Notes: generated from the sequence alone by a model not told the origin. A DNA stretch of 64,000 nt from Variovorax boronicumulans (GCF_019352895.1 NZ_JAAAFX010000004.1:310001-374000), one strand, 5' to 3'. Shown: positions 53,909-63,790, numbered from the stretch's first letter. Numbers and translations are program-made.

Positions 53909-54685
53909 ATGACCCCGCCACTCGACCCGGGCACCGCCGCGCGCATCGCGCTGGCCTGCCTCGACCTCACCAGCCTCAACGACGCCGACACCGAGGCCGA
54001 CATCGAGCGCCTCTGCCGCCGCGCCCAGGGGCCGCACGGCCCCACGGCCGCGGTCTGCGTCTGGCCGCGCTTCGTGGCGCAGGCGCGGCGCCTGCTGCCT
54101 GAGCACATCGCCGTGGCGGCGGTGGCCAACTTCCCGGCCGGCGGCACCGACCTCGCGCGCGCGGTCGAGGACACGCGGGCCGTCGTCGCGGCCGGCGGCA
54201 ACGAGGTCGACGTCGTGCTGCCCTACGCCGCGCTGCGCGCGGGCGACGAAGCCGCCGTGCGCGCGCTGCTGGACGCGGTGCGCGCGGCCGCGCCGTCGCT
54301 CACGCTCAAGGTGATCCTCGAGACCGGTGTGCTGGCCGACGAAGCGCTGATCGCCCGCGCCTCGACGCTGTCGATCGCGGCCGGCGCCGACTTCCTCAAG
54401 ACCAGCACCGGCAAGACGCCGGTGAGCGCCACGCCGGCGGCCGCCCAGGCCATGCTGGCCTGCATCGCCTCGACACCCGCGGCACGCCCGGTCGGCTTCA
54501 AGGCCTCGGGCGGCGTGCGCACCGTGGCCGACGCCGCGATCTACATCGCGCTGCAGTCGCAGCTGCTGGGCGCCGAGAGCCTGGTGCCGCGGCGCTTGCG
54601 CATCGGCGCCAGCAGCCTGCTCGACGACATCGAGGCGGTGCTGGACGGCCGCGGCAGCGCGGTGATGCCGAAGGGCGGCTACTGA
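53909..54685 (+). CDS. deoC: Deoxyribose-phosphate aldolase
   Basis: Class I aldolase of 258 aa, close to the 259 aa of the E. coli enzyme, cleaving 2-deoxyribose-5-phosphate to glyceraldehyde-3-phosphate and acetaldehyde. The Schiff-base lysine is in DFLKTSTGKT and the second Lys in GFKASGGVR. AAGGA precedes the ATG at 53909. Its stop shares a base with the deoA start (TGATG). The acetaldehyde it makes could be used by the acetylating dehydrogenase encoded 8 kb upstream, though that is speculative. Confidence 0.95.
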   Translation: MTPPLDPGTAARIALACLDLTSLNDADTEADIERLCRRAQGPHGPTAAVCVWPRFVAQARRLLPEHIAVAAVANFPAGGTDLARAVEDTRAVVAAGGNEVDVVLPYAALRAGDEAAVRALLDAVRAAAPSLTLKVILETGVLADEALIARASTLSIAAGADFLKTSTGKTPVSATPAAAQAMLACIASTPAARPVGFKASGGVRTVADAAIYIALQSQLLGAESLVPRRLRIGASSLLDDIEAVLDGRGSAVMPKGGY

Positions 54686-56031
54686 TGGGCGCGCAGGCCA
54701 CCCCGCCGCCCGCGCTGGCGCAGGAGATCATCCGCATCAAGCGCGACGGCCAGGCGCTGGCACAGGCCGAGATCGAGGCCTTTGTCCAGGGCCTGGTCGA
54801 TGCCTCGTGGAGCGAATCGCAGGCGGCGGCGCTGGCGATGGCGATCTACCTCAAGGGCATGACGCCGGCGGAGACAGTCGCGCTGACGCACGCGATGGCG
54901 CGCTCGGGCGAGATGCTGAGCTGGGCCGATGCGCAGCTGCCCGGGCCGATCCTCGACAAGCATTCCACCGGCGGCGTGGGCGACAAGGTCAGCCTGCCGC
55001 TGGCACCGATCGTCGCGGCCTGCGGCGGCTACGTGCCGATGATCTCCGGGCGTGGCCTGGGCCACACCGGCGGCACGCTGGACAAGCTCGACAGCATCCC
55101 GGGCTACCGCAGCACGCCGCCGGTCGAGCAGCTGCGCGCGGCCCTGCAATCGGCCGGCTGCGCGATCGTCGGGCAGACGGCCAGGCTGGCACCGGCCGAT
55201 CGCACGCTCTATGCGATCCGCGACGTGACCGCGACGGTCGAGTCGCTGCCGCTGATCACCGCCAGCATCCTCTCGAAGAAGCTGGCGGCCGGCCTGCACG
55301 GGCTGGTGATGGACGTGAAGACCGGCAACGGCGCCTTCGCTGCCGAGCGCGCGCAGGCCCAGGCGCTCGCGCAGTCGCTGGTCGGCGTGGCCCAGGGCGC
55401 GGGCCTGCCGACGCGGGCCTGGATCACCGACATGAACCAGGTGCTGGGCCACAGCTGCGGCAATGCGCTGGAAGTGCACGAGGCCGTGGCCCTGCTGCGC
55501 GGCGAGCCCTGCGAGCCGCGCCTGCGGGAGATCACGCGCATGCTGGGCGCGGAGATGCTGCTGCTCGGCCGGCTCGCGTCAAGCACCGACGAGGCGCTCG
55601 CGCGCATCGACGCCGCCCTGGCCAGCGGCCAGGCGCTGGAGCGCTTCGCGCGCATGGTGCGCGCGCTCGGCGGGCCGGCCGACTTCGTCGAACGGCCCGG
55701 CCACTACCTGCCCGCCGCGCCCGAACAGCAGGTGGTGCGGGCCGCGCACGACGGCTGGGTGGCGCGCATGCACACGCGCGAGATCGGCCTGCGGGTGATC
55801 GACCTGGGCGGCGGCCGGCGCCAGGCTTCGGACCGCGTCGATCCGCGCGTCGGCTTCTCCGAGATCGCGCCGATCGGCCGCCAGGTCGCGCGCGGCGAGG
55901 TGCTGGCGCGCGTGCACGCGGCCACGCCCGACGCAGCCGAGGCAGCCGCGACCGCGCTCGCCCGGCTGATCGAGGTCGACGAGGCGCCGGTGGCACCCCG
56001 GCCCGTGATGCTCCAGCGTTCGGCGGACTGA
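54685..56031 (+). CDS. deoA: Thymidine phosphorylase
   Basis: Pyrimidine deoxynucleoside phosphorylase of 448 aa releasing base and 2-deoxyribose-1-phosphate. It opens with the helical domain IIRIKRDGQALAQAEIEAFVQGL; the phosphate-binding signature is DKHSTGGVGDK and SGRGLGHTGGTLDKLDSIPG is the family pattern. Length is typical. It is coupled to deoC by a one-base overlap and followed by deoB after 4 bp. Confidence 0.95.
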   Translation: MGAQATPPPALAQEIIRIKRDGQALAQAEIEAFVQGLVDASWSESQAAALAMAIYLKGMTPAETVALTHAMARSGEMLSWADAQLPGPILDKHSTGGVGDKVSLPLAPIVAACGGYVPMISGRGLGHTGGTLDKLDSIPGYRSTPPVEQLRAALQSAGCAIVGQTARLAPADRTLYAIRDVTATVESLPLITASILSKKLAAGLHGLVMDVKTGNGAFAAERAQAQALAQSLVGVAQGAGLPTRAWITDMNQVLGHSCGNALEVHEAVALLRGEPCEPRLREITRMLGAEMLLLGRLASSTDEALARIDAALASGQALERFARMVRALGGPADFVERPGHYLPAAPEQQVVRAAHDGWVARMHTREIGLRVIDLGGGRRQASDRVDPRVGFSEIAPIGRQVARGEVLARVHAATPDAAEAAATALARLIEVDEAPVAPRPVMLQRSAD

Positions 56032-56035
56032 GGCC

Positions 56036-57244
56036 ATGGCACGCGCATTGGTGATCGTGCTCGATTCGCTGGGCCTGGGTGCCACGCCGGACGCGCCGGA
56101 CTTCGGCGACAGCGGCGCGAACACGCTGGGCCACATCGCGCGGTGGTGCGCCGACGCCGGCCGGCCGCTGCGGCTGCCGACCTTGTCGAAGCTCGGCTTT
56201 CCGCAGGCGGCCCACGCCGCGAGCGGCCACTGGCCGGCCGGCCTGGCCGTGCACCCGGCGCCCGACGGCGCCTTCGGTGCCGCCTGCGAACGCAGCCGCG
56301 GCAAGGACACGCCCAGCGGCCACTGGGAGCTCATGGGCTGTCCGGTCGAATTCGACTGGGGCTACTTCCCGGCGCCGGCCGAAGCCGGAGCCCCGGTGTT
56401 CCCGGCCGACCTGATGCGGCGCTGGTACCGCGCCTGCGGCTTCGAGGGCAGCCTCTGCAACGGGCATGCGAGCGGCACCGAGGTGCTCGCGGTCTTCGGC
56501 GATGCGCACGTCGCCACCGGCCTGCCGATCTGCTACACGAGCAGCGACAGCGTGTTCCAGGTCGCGGCCCACGAAGCGCACTTCGGGCGCGAGCGCCTGT
56601 ACCGGATCTGCGAGATCGCCAAGCCGCTGTTCGACGAGCTCGGCATCGCCCGCGTGATCGCGCGCCCCTTCGACGGCGCCGCGGGCCGCTACCGCCGCAC
56701 GGGCGGGCGCCACGACTACACCACGCCGCCGCCCGGCCCGACGCTGCTCGACGCGCTGGTGGCGTCGGGCCGCGAGGTGCATGGCGTGGGCAAGATCCGC
56801 GACATCTTCGCCGGCCGCGGCGTCACGCACCACCATCCGGCCGACGGCAATGCCGCGCTGTGCGAGGCGACGCTGGAGGCGCTCGAGGCCTGCGCCGACG
56901 GCGGGCTGGTGTTCACCAACCTGGTGGACTTCGACATGCTCTACGGCCACCGGCGCGACGTGGCCGGCTACGCCGATGCGCTCGAGGCCTTCGACGCCTT
57001 CCTGCCCCGGCTGCTGGCAAGGCTGCAGCCCGACGACCTGCTGGCCCTGACGGCCGACCATGGCTGCGACCCGACCTGGCCCGGCAGCGACCACACCCGC
57101 GAGCAGGTGCCGCTGATCTTCTGCGGCGCGTCGGTGCCGCGGGCGCTGGCGCTCGGGCAGCGGACCAGCTTTGCCGACCTGGGGCAGACCGTGGCCGCGC
57201 ACCTCGCGGTGCCGGCGCTTGCGTCGGGCCTGCGCTGCTGGTAA
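56036..57244 (+). CDS. deoB: Phosphopentomutase
   Basis: Alkaline-phosphatase-superfamily mutase of 402 aa converting (deoxy)ribose-1-phosphate to the 5-phosphate, the link between DeoA and DeoC. The metal Asp appears at the start (IVLDSLGLGATPDAPDFGDSGANTLGH), the phosphorylated Thr in GKDTPSGHWELMG and the C-terminal metal ligands in ALTADHGCDPTWPGSDHTREQVP. It is last in the operon. No purine nucleoside phosphorylase (deoD) is present, so the set favours pyrimidine deoxynucleosides. Confidence 0.95.
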   Translation: MARALVIVLDSLGLGATPDAPDFGDSGANTLGHIARWCADAGRPLRLPTLSKLGFPQAAHAASGHWPAGLAVHPAPDGAFGAACERSRGKDTPSGHWELMGCPVEFDWGYFPAPAEAGAPVFPADLMRRWYRACGFEGSLCNGHASGTEVLAVFGDAHVATGLPICYTSSDSVFQVAAHEAHFGRERLYRICEIAKPLFDELGIARVIARPFDGAAGRYRRTGGRHDYTTPPPGPTLLDALVASGREVHGVGKIRDIFAGRGVTHHHPADGNAALCEATLEALEACADGGLVFTNLVDFDMLYGHRRDVAGYADALEAFDAFLPRLLARLQPDDLLALTADHGCDPTWPGSDHTREQVPLIFCGASVPRALALGQRTSFADLGQTVAAHLAVPALASGLRCW

Positions 57245-57361
57245 CGCACGTCAGCCACCGCATCGCGGCCGACGCGAGTATCCTTCTCCCTGCGGGCCCC
57301 CGAGACGCTCTTCCAGCGCTTCGTTCTGGCCCGGCAAGACCGTCCGTCCCTGGAGCCCCGC

Positions 57362-57595
57362 ATGAAATTCGTGATCATTCCCGAGTTGCGAGATCGTTGG
57401 TCCTGGGAACTGCGCAACGCGGAAGGTGACGCGATCTCCAGAAGCGCCACCAGCTATGGCGCACGCGTCCAGGTCGAGCACGCGATCCAGGCGCTGCGGC
57501 GCGGCGTCGCCAACGCACGGGTGATGGGGTCGACCGGTGCGAGGCTCGACGAGTTCGCACCAGGGCCGCTGCCGAACGAGCGCACATCGAAATGA
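57362..57595 (+). CDS. Small YegP/DUF1508-like protein
   Basis: Protein of 77 aa. The strand-helix pattern RWSWELRNAEGDAISRSATSY followed by a helix (VEHAIQALRRGV) resembles the YegP (DUF1508) fold, a small domain of unknown role. A gene 8 bp downstream starts with a similar domain, so the two look like a local duplication. The C-terminal tail (EFAPGPLPNERTSK) is outside the domain. Function is unknown. Confidence 0.65.
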   Translation: MKFVIIPELRDRWSWELRNAEGDAISRSATSYGARVQVEHAIQALRRGVANARVMGSTGARLDEFAPGPLPNERTSK

Positions 57596-57602
57596 CCTCG
57601 GC

Positions 57603-58325
57603 ATGCGCGTAGTCGTCTCTCTCGATGCCTTCGGCCGCTGGCGATGGGAGTTGCACGGTCCCGAAGGACTGCACATCGCCGAGAGTTGCGGCACCTTCGC
57701 CACCTATTCGCTCGCGGTGCTCAATGCCGACGAGGTCTGCCGCTGCATACCCGACGCCCCCATCGAGGTCGAAGTCCTGCCGAGCCGCATCGCCGCCGGT
57801 CCGACCACGCGCATGACCGAGGCCTTCGCGCAGGTCTGCAGCGCGCTGAGAAAGCAGGGACTCGACGCGGCGCTGGCGGTGCTCAATCGACCGCTGGCCC
57901 ATCGCTACAGCGCTGTCTACTGGATGCCGGATGCACAGCGGCTGGTGAATGTCGGCTTCTTCGACAAGCAGGGAGACGCCGTGCCGTCGAACCTGCAAAC
58001 CGTGGCCTACAACCAGAGTTTCTGCCAGTTCGCGATCCGGGATGGGCAATTCAGGACCGAGAACTCCTCGTGCGACGCGCGGCTGGACGGCAACATCTAC
58101 CAGGGCGTGATGAACTCCTATCACGCGGTGCCGATGGTCTCGATGCAAGGCCAGGTGCTTGGCACGATCTGCCACTTCGACACGGCCGCGCGCGCACTGG
58201 CCGATGAGGACTTCGAACTGCTTCGCCTCGTGGCCGAGGTGTTCGTGCACTGTCTGCCCAAACCCTCCCCGGCCGTGGCCGCGGTGCCGCCGCTGGCGCC
58301 GACGACCGGTCCGGGCCCGGGCTAG
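57603..58325 (+). CDS. YegP-like domain fused to GAF-like sensor domain
   Basis: Protein of 240 aa. Residues 1-50 (VVVSLDAFGRWRWELHGPEG, then a helix with LAVLNADEVCR) repeat the pattern of the 77-aa protein just upstream. Residues about 65-220 look like a GAF domain: LAVLNRPLAHRYSAVYWM, then NQSFCQFAIRDGQF, HAVPMVSMQGQVLGTICHFD and FELLRLVAEVF. The FCQFAI and GTICHFD pattern is typical of GAF sensors. The Pro-rich tail carries no output domain, so it would act through a partner or by ligand binding alone. Confidence 0.7.
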   Translation: MRVVVSLDAFGRWRWELHGPEGLHIAESCGTFATYSLAVLNADEVCRCIPDAPIEVEVLPSRIAAGPTTRMTEAFAQVCSALRKQGLDAALAVLNRPLAHRYSAVYWMPDAQRLVNVGFFDKQGDAVPSNLQTVAYNQSFCQFAIRDGQFRTENSSCDARLDGNIYQGVMNSYHAVPMVSMQGQVLGTICHFDTAARALADEDFELLRLVAEVFVHCLPKPSPAVAAVPPLAPTTGPGPG

Positions 58326-58332
58326 TCGCGCC

Positions 58333-59925
58333 TCAGCCCCCGGCCGCCTGGCTCGGCGCGCCCTCGACCAATCGCCAGAGCTTCAGCGGATTGGCGCTTT
58401 GCACCGCCTCGGGACGCAGCGCGTCCGGCAGGTCCTGGTAGCAGACCGGGCGCAGGAAGCGGTCGATCGCACTGGCACCCACCGAGGTGTACATGGCGTT
58501 CGAGGTCGCCGGGAACGGGCCGCCGTGCACCATCGCATGGCACACCTCGACCCCGGTCGGGAATCCGTTGGCCAGGATGCGTCCGCATTTGCGCTCGAGC
58601 ACCGGCAGCAGCGTGCGGGCCGCGTCATGGTCCGCCTCGTCCAGCAGCAGGGTCGCGGTGAGCTGGCCTTCCAGCCGCTTGGCCACCTGCACCAGCTCGT
58701 CGAGGCTGCGCGCCTTCACGATCACGGACGCGGGCCCGAACATCTCCGACTGCAGCGCTTCGCTTTGCAGCAGATGCTGCGCATCGGTCACGTAGAGCGC
58801 GGCCTGCGCGGCATGGGCCTGGTCTCCCGCCTCGGCGCCCACACCCACGGGCGCTCCCGCTTCGGCCTGCACCTGTGCGCGCGCGCTTTCATAGGCCGCA
58901 TGGATGCCGGGGGTCAGCATCGTCTGTGCAGGCTTCGCGCCCAGGGCCGCGGCCGCGGCGTCCACAAACCGTTCCAGGTCCGGGCCGTCGATGGCAAGCA
59001 CCAGCCCGGGGTTGGTGCAGAACTGCCCCGCGCCCAGTGCCAGCGAATCGACGAAGCCCTGGGCCAGCGCCTGCGTGCGCGAGGCGAGCGCATGGGGCAG
59101 CACGAAGACCGGGTTGATGCTGCTCATCTCCGCATAGACCGGGATCGGTTCGCGGCGGCTGTTGGCGGTTCGCACCAGCGCGAGGCCGCCCTGGCGCGAG
59201 CCGGTGAAGCCCACGGCCTTGATCTCGGGATGCGCGACCAGCGCCTCGCCGATCTCGCGGCCGGCGCCGATCAGCAGCGAGAACACGCCCTCGGGCATGC
59301 CCTGCTGCCGCGCGGCCTTCTGGATCGCGCGCCCCACCATTTCCGAAGTGCCCAGGTGCGCGCTGTGCGCCTTGACGATCACCGGCGCACCCGCGGCCAG
59401 CGCCGAGGCCGTGTCGCCACCCGCCACGGAGAAGGCCAGGGGAAAGTTGCTCGCGCCGAACACCGCCACCGGCCCGAGCGGGATCTTGGCCAGGCGCAGG
59501 TCGGCGCGCGGCAGCGGCTGGCGCTGGGGCTGCGCCGGATCGATGACGGCGCCCAGGAAATGGCCGTCACGGACGACCTGGGCGAACAGTCGCAGCTGGC
59601 CCGTGGTGCGACCGCGCTCACCGGTCAGCCGCGCAAGGGGGAGGCCGCTTTCGGCATGGGCCCGCTCGAGCAGCGCATCGCCCAGCGCCATGATCTCGTC
59701 GGCGATCGCTTCGAGGAAGGCCGCGCGCCGCGCCAGCGGCAGCAGCCGGTAGGCGTCGAACGCGTCGGCCGCCAATGTCGCGGCGCGGTCCACGTCCTCG
59801 CGACTGCCGAAGCCGAAATCCGGCTCGGCGATGGGGGCGTTCAGCGCGGGGTTGAAAGCTTGCTGGCTGCCGGCGCGGCCGCGCACCGCGGCCTGACCGA
59901 TGAGCATTTCTCCAGTGATCTGCAT
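58333..59925 (-). CDS. Aldehyde dehydrogenase (NADP+), alpha-ketoglutarate-semialdehyde type
   Basis: Aldehyde dehydrogenase of 530 aa in the 2,5-dioxovalerate/KGSA branch. It shows [56 protein letters not shown] with the catalytic Glu, and [13 protein letters not shown] with the catalytic Cys. The long C-terminal region ([22 protein letters not shown]) is also typical. It is on the same strand as an MFS permease and an iron alcohol dehydrogenase, suggesting stepwise alcohol-aldehyde-acid oxidation. It is separated from the MFS gene by a hairpin. Confidence 0.9.
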   Translation of the reverse strand: MQITGEMLIGQAAVRGRAGSQQAFNPALNAPIAEPDFGFGSREDVDRAATLAADAFDAYRLLPLARRAAFLEAIADEIMALGDALLERAHAESGLPLARLTGERGRTTGQLRLFAQVVRDGHFLGAVIDPAQPQRQPLPRADLRLAKIPLGPVAVFGASNFPLAFSVAGGDTASALAAGAPVIVKAHSAHLGTSEMVGRAIQKAARQQGMPEGVFSLLIGAGREIGEALVAHPEIKAVGFTGSRQGGLALVRTANSRREPIPVYAEMSSINPVFVLPHALASRTQALAQGFVDSLALGAGQFCTNPGLVLAIDGPDLERFVDAAAAALGAKPAQTMLTPGIHAAYESARAQVQAEAGAPVGVGAEAGDQAHAAQAALYVTDAQHLLQSEALQSEMFGPASVIVKARSLDELVQVAKRLEGQLTATLLLDEADHDAARTLLPVLERKCGRILANGFPTGVEVCHAMVHGGPFPATSNAMYTSVGASAIDRFLRPVCYQDLPDALRPEAVQSANPLKLWRLVEGAPSQAAGG

Positions 59926-59956
59926 GTGAAAACTCCGTGGGATGAAACAGGTGGGG

Positions 59957-59990
59957 AAAAAAGGTTCGCCCCCGCATGGCGTGCGGGCGG
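59957..59990 (-). terminator. Hairpin with U-tract between MFS and aldehyde dehydrogenase genes
   Basis: On the minus strand a GC-rich stem around CCCGCA/TGCGGG (59971-59987) is followed a few bases later by six T (59957-59962 on the plus strand as A6). It may end or attenuate transcription after the MFS gene. Confidence 0.4.
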
Positions 59991-60046
59991 AGGACCGGGA
60001 TGTCGGGGGAACAGGCGCACCGCGCCTGTGCCTGTGGTTGAGGGAA

Positions 60047-61381
60047 TCAGTCGTCCAGCGGCAGACCGCTGCGATCCTTGGCCACGCCCACCGCGACGAT
60101 GGACACCAGCGCGCAGGCCGCCAGGAAGATCACCACGGGCACGTAGCTGCCGCTGAAGTAGGCGATCAGCGCCGTGGCGATCAAGGGCATCGGGCCGCCG
60201 ACCAGCGCGGCACCGATCTGGTAGCCCAGCGACATGCCCGTGTAGCGGATGGCCGGCGGGAAGGCCTCGGCCAGCAGCGTGCCGATCATGGCGCCGTAGC
60301 TGGCCCAGATCACGCCCAGGCCCACGCCGACGGCCAGCGCCGCGGCCCAGACCGACTTCTGGTCCAGCAGCCAGAAGTACGGAAAGATCCACAGCAGGAA
60401 GGCCACGCTGCCGCCGATGAAGACCTTCTTGCGGCCGATCCGGTCCGACAGATGGCCGAAGAACAGCATGCAGGGGAAGGCGAGCAGCGCGCACACCAGC
60501 ACGATGTTGAGAATGGTCGAGCGCGCGAAGCCGTGGTCCATCATGTAGGAGATGGTGAAGGTGGCGTAGAGGAAGAAGGTCGAGGTCTCGACCACCTTGG
60601 CGCCGATGGCGATCAGCACTTCGCGCCAGTGATGCTGCAGCGTCTCCTTGAGCGGAATGCGGGCGCTGCTGCGCGTGGCCTGGATCTTCTTGAACGACGG
60701 CGTCTCGCCCACGGCGTTGCGGATCCACATGCCGACCATCACCAGCACGATGGAGCCCACGAAGGGAATGCGCCAGCCCCACGCCAGGAAGGCTTCCTCG
60801 CTCATGCTCGCGCTCAGCAGCGAGGTGATGATGTTGCCCAGCGCGAGCCCCAGCACGGCGCCGGTCTGCGGCACGGCGCCATAGAAGCCGCGCTTGTGGC
60901 GCGGCGAGTACTCCACCGCCAGCAGCACGCCGCCGCCCCACTCGCCGCCCAGCGCCAGGCCCTGCATCAAGCGCAGCAAGGTCAGCAGCACGGGCGCCAG
61001 CAGGCCGATCTGCGCGTAGTTGGGCAAGAGCCCCATCAGCACGGTCGACACGCCCATCATCGAGAGCGTCATCGCCAGCGTCTTCTTGCGACCGATGCGG
61101 TCGCCGATGTGCGAGAAGATCACGCCCCCGATGGGCCGGATCAGGAAGGCCAGCGCGAAGGTGGCGAGCGCCATCATCTGGCTCACCAGTGCGTTGTCGC
61201 TGGGGAAGAACTGCTTCGCGAAGATGATGGACGACATCGTTCCGTAGAGGAAGTAGTCGTACCACTCGATGGTGCTGCCCACGGCACTGCCGAGCAGCGC
61301 GCGTCGGCGCTCGGCCTCGGGGACCAGGGTTTCCTTGTCGTGGGCGGCGGTGCCCAGGTTGTCGAGAGGGGTGCTGCTCAT
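60047..61381 (-). CDS. MFS transporter, MHS family
   Basis: Twelve-segment major facilitator of 444 aa in the metabolite:H+ symporter group (alpha-ketoglutarate, citrate, shikimate type). It starts with the family motif [33 protein letters not shown]; loop 2-3 contains [13 protein letters not shown], and the second-half repeat is [13 protein letters not shown]. It probably imports an organic acid oxidised by the flanking dehydrogenases. Hairpins lie on both sides of the gene, so its transcript may be uncoupled from theirs. Confidence 0.92.
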   Translation of the reverse strand: MSSTPLDNLGTAAHDKETLVPEAERRRALLGSAVGSTIEWYDYFLYGTMSSIIFAKQFFPSDNALVSQMMALATFALAFLIRPIGGVIFSHIGDRIGRKKTLAMTLSMMGVSTVLMGLLPNYAQIGLLAPVLLTLLRLMQGLALGGEWGGGVLLAVEYSPRHKRGFYGAVPQTGAVLGLALGNIITSLLSASMSEEAFLAWGWRIPFVGSIVLVMVGMWIRNAVGETPSFKKIQATRSSARIPLKETLQHHWREVLIAIGAKVVETSTFFLYATFTISYMMDHGFARSTILNIVLVCALLAFPCMLFFGHLSDRIGRKKVFIGGSVAFLLWIFPYFWLLDQKSVWAAALAVGVGLGVIWASYGAMIGTLLAEAFPPAIRYTGMSLGYQIGAALVGGPMPLIATALIAYFSGSYVPVVIFLAACALVSIVAVGVAKDRSGLPLDD

Positions 61382-61434
61382 GTCTCCACCGTCAATTGGT
61401 TTGGCTGTTGCTGCCGATGCGGTTCATCGGTCGA

Positions 61435-61478
61435 AGAAAAGCCCGCCGGCCGCCGCGAAGCGAACACGGCGGGCGGGC
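61435..61478 (-). terminator. Intrinsic terminator-like hairpin between Fe-ADH and MFS genes
   Basis: GCCCGCC (61441-61447) can pair with GGCGGGC (61472-61478, or 61468-61474). On the minus strand the stem is followed by TTTTCTT, suggesting termination or attenuation after the alcohol dehydrogenase gene. Confidence 0.5.
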
Positions 61479-61507
61479 CTGGGGGGCTTGGGGTCCGGAG
61501 GTCCGGA

Positions 61508-62644
61508 CTACATGGACTGGCGCAGCATCTCGACGTAATCGGCGGCGCTGGCTTCACGCGGGTTGGTGCGGTGGCTGTGGTCGGCCAGCGCGCCCTGCAC
61601 GATCTGCGCGAACATGTCTTCGGTCACGCCCAGCTCCGAGAGGCCCGTGGGCAGGTTCAGCGCCCGCGACTTGGTGACCAGCGCCTCTTCCACCGAGACC
61701 GATCCGGCCAGGCCCATCACCTGGGACAGGCGCGCGATCTTGTCCTCGCGCACCACCGATTCGGCACCACGGTTGAAGCGGATCACCGCCGGCAGCAGGA
61801 TCGCGTTGAGCGTGCCGTGGTGCAGCCTTGGATTGATGCCGCCCAGCGAATGGCTCAGGCTGTGCACGCAACCCAGCCCCTTCTGGAAGGCCAATGCGCC
61901 CTGCAGTGACGCGCTCATCATGTTCAGCCGCGCGTCGAGGTCGGAGGGCTGGCTCACGGCCCCTTCGATGTGGCGCCAGGCGCGCCACAGGCCGTCGAGT
62001 GCAATGCCGTCCGCGGGCGGATTGAAGGCCGGCGCCAGGAAGGTCTCGATGCAGTGCGCGATCGCGTCCATGCCGGTGGCCGCGGTCAGCCCGGCCGGCA
62101 GCGCCAGCGTGAGTTCAGGATCGCAGATCGCGACCTTGGGGATCACATGCGGCGAGATGATGCCGACCTTGCGCCCGTCGTCGAGGATGATGATCGCGCC
62201 GCGCCCCACTTCGCTGCCCGTGCCGGCGGTGGTCGGCACCGCGACGATAGGCAGCGTGGCGGCCGTGATCTTGAGCGCACCGCCTTCGATCAGCGCGAAC
62301 TGGCGCAGCGGGCCGTCGTGGCGCGCAGCCACGGCCACGGCCTTGGCCAGGTCGATCGAGGAGCCGCCGCCCACGGCCACGATGCCGTTGCAGTCCGCAC
62401 GCTGGAGGGCTTCCACGCCGGCGCGCACCGCCGATTCGGACGGGTTGGGGGGTGTGCCATCGAACACCGCCAGATCCGCGTGGCCCAGCGTGGCGGCCAC
62501 CTTGTCGATGATGCCGACGGCGCGCACGCCCTTGTCGGTCACGATCAAAGGATTTGTAATACCCAACCTGTCGCAAACCTCTTTCAGTTCGACAAGTGAT
62601 CCCGCACCGAAGCGGATCTCGGTCACGTAGTTGATGAGTGCCAT
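61508..62644 (-). CDS. Iron-containing alcohol dehydrogenase (4-hydroxybutyrate-dehydrogenase-like)
   Basis: Group III alcohol dehydrogenase of 378 aa. VAVGGGSSIDLAKAVAV is the nucleotide-binding motif and AVPTTAGTGSEV the second family signature. Metal ligands are provided by TGMDAIAHCIETFLAPAFNPPAD, GCVHSLSHSLGG and LHHGTLNA. The whole pattern, including RGAIIILDDGRKVG and the ending EASAADYVEMLRQSM, strongly resembles Cupriavidus 4-hydroxybutyrate dehydrogenase, which makes succinate semialdehyde. It is divergent from a LysR gene across 110 bp. Confidence 0.9.
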   Translation of the reverse strand: MALINYVTEIRFGAGSLVELKEVCDRLGITNPLIVTDKGVRAVGIIDKVAATLGHADLAVFDGTPPNPSESAVRAGVEALQRADCNGIVAVGGGSSIDLAKAVAVAARHDGPLRQFALIEGGALKITAATLPIVAVPTTAGTGSEVGRGAIIILDDGRKVGIISPHVIPKVAICDPELTLALPAGLTAATGMDAIAHCIETFLAPAFNPPADGIALDGLWRAWRHIEGAVSQPSDLDARLNMMSASLQGALAFQKGLGCVHSLSHSLGGINPRLHHGTLNAILLPAVIRFNRGAESVVREDKIARLSQVMGLAGSVSVEEALVTKSRALNLPTGLSELGVTEDMFAQIVQGALADHSHRTNPREASAADYVEMLRQSM

Positions 62645-62730
62645 TTTTCCTCTGTCTGCAAACGCCTCACGGCTGTGAGAAGACCGCGAGTCTATGAACG
62701 GACAAGGCGCTCGTACACTGACGGCTTTCC

Positions 62731-62755
62731 ATAGCGATATAACTTCTATTCATAG
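62731..62755. promoter_or_regulatory. Candidate LysR-type dyads
   Basis: ATAG-N11-CTAT (62731-62749) and CTAT-TC-ATAG (62746-62755) overlap in the divergent promoter between the iron alcohol dehydrogenase and the LysR gene, reaching the GTG start. They fit autoregulated LysR sites. Confidence 0.45.
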
Positions 62756-63714
62756 TGAACAGCGCACCCAGTTTGAATTCCGTGATGTCGCGGCTGCATG
62801 CCAAGCAGCTTCGGCTGCTCATCGCGATCGAGGAAAGCGGCTCCCTGCTGGGCGCCGCCGACAAGGTCGGCCTGACGCAACCCGGCGCGAGCAAGGCGCT
62901 GAGCGAGCTGGAAGCGACCTTGAAGGTGACGCTGTTCAAGCGCACCAACCGCGGCCTGATTCCGACCGAGGCCGGCCAATGCGCGCTTCGCTTCGCGCGC
63001 CTCATCCAGTCCGACATCGACAAGCTGCGCTTCGAGCTGGAGGCCATCGCCAGCGGCGCCGGCGGACACCTGGCGATCGGCACCATCATGGGCGCCGCCC
63101 CGCTGCTGTCCGACGCGGTGTCCAGCCTGCTCAAGCAGCAGCCGCACATGTCGGTGGAAATCGTGGAGGACACCAGCGAGACGCTGCTCGGCCTGATCGA
63201 GCGCGGGCGGCTCGACGCGGCGATCTGCCGCTCGTCCGTGAGCCGCAACCCGGGCGTCTACGAGGCGCTGTTCGTGAAGGACGAGACGCTTTCGGTGATT
63301 GCCAACGTGCGCCATCCGGCCATGGGCGCCGAGGCGGTCGAACTCCGGGAATTGCAGGACAGCCGCTGGGTGGTCTACCGCGCGCACATGCCCATGCGCA
63401 GGTTGCTCGAGCGCGAGTTCCACGAAGCGCAGCTCAACTTTCCGCAGCACCTCATCGAAACGACCTCGGCGCTGACCACCCTCACCCTGCTGGGACGCAA
63501 CACCGACCTGGTGGCGCTGGTCTCGGACGACGTCGCCAACTACTTCTGCCACAACGGTCTCGTGGGGACCCTTGCGCTCAAGCTCAGGTCCCGCAGCGAG
63601 CCCTACGAGTTGGTGCTGAGGAAAGGAGTGCCCAGAAGTCCGGCGCTGGTGCTGCTGATGAAGGCGCTCGAGCCGCCACCGAACCCGCGGGCCGGCGAGG
63701 TCTTGCCTGCTTAG
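62755..63714 (+). CDS. LysR family transcriptional regulator
   Basis: Regulator of 319 aa from GTG 62755; ATG 62785 (309 aa, beginning MSRLHAKQLRLL) is an equally good start and avoids the operator dyads. The HTH is GSLLGAADKVGLTQPGASKALSELEATLKVTLFKRTNRGLIPTEAG. The effector domain has LAIGTIMGAAPLLSDAV. It is divergent from the iron alcohol dehydrogenase and likely controls that enzyme and perhaps the MFS permease and aldehyde dehydrogenase. Confidence 0.92.
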   Translation: MNSAPSLNSVMSRLHAKQLRLLIAIEESGSLLGAADKVGLTQPGASKALSELEATLKVTLFKRTNRGLIPTEAGQCALRFARLIQSDIDKLRFELEAIASGAGGHLAIGTIMGAAPLLSDAVSSLLKQQPHMSVEIVEDTSETLLGLIERGRLDAAICRSSVSRNPGVYEALFVKDETLSVIANVRHPAMGAEAVELRELQDSRWVVYRAHMPMRRLLEREFHEAQLNFPQHLIETTSALTTLTLLGRNTDLVALVSDDVANYFCHNGLVGTLALKLRSRSEPYELVLRKGVPRSPALVLLMKALEPPPNPRAGEVLPA

Positions 63715-63790
63715 CGACGACGGCGGGGACCGCACACCCCGCCAGGATCAGATGTTTGACCACGAACATTTTTTCAGGACCTGCGCGCCC

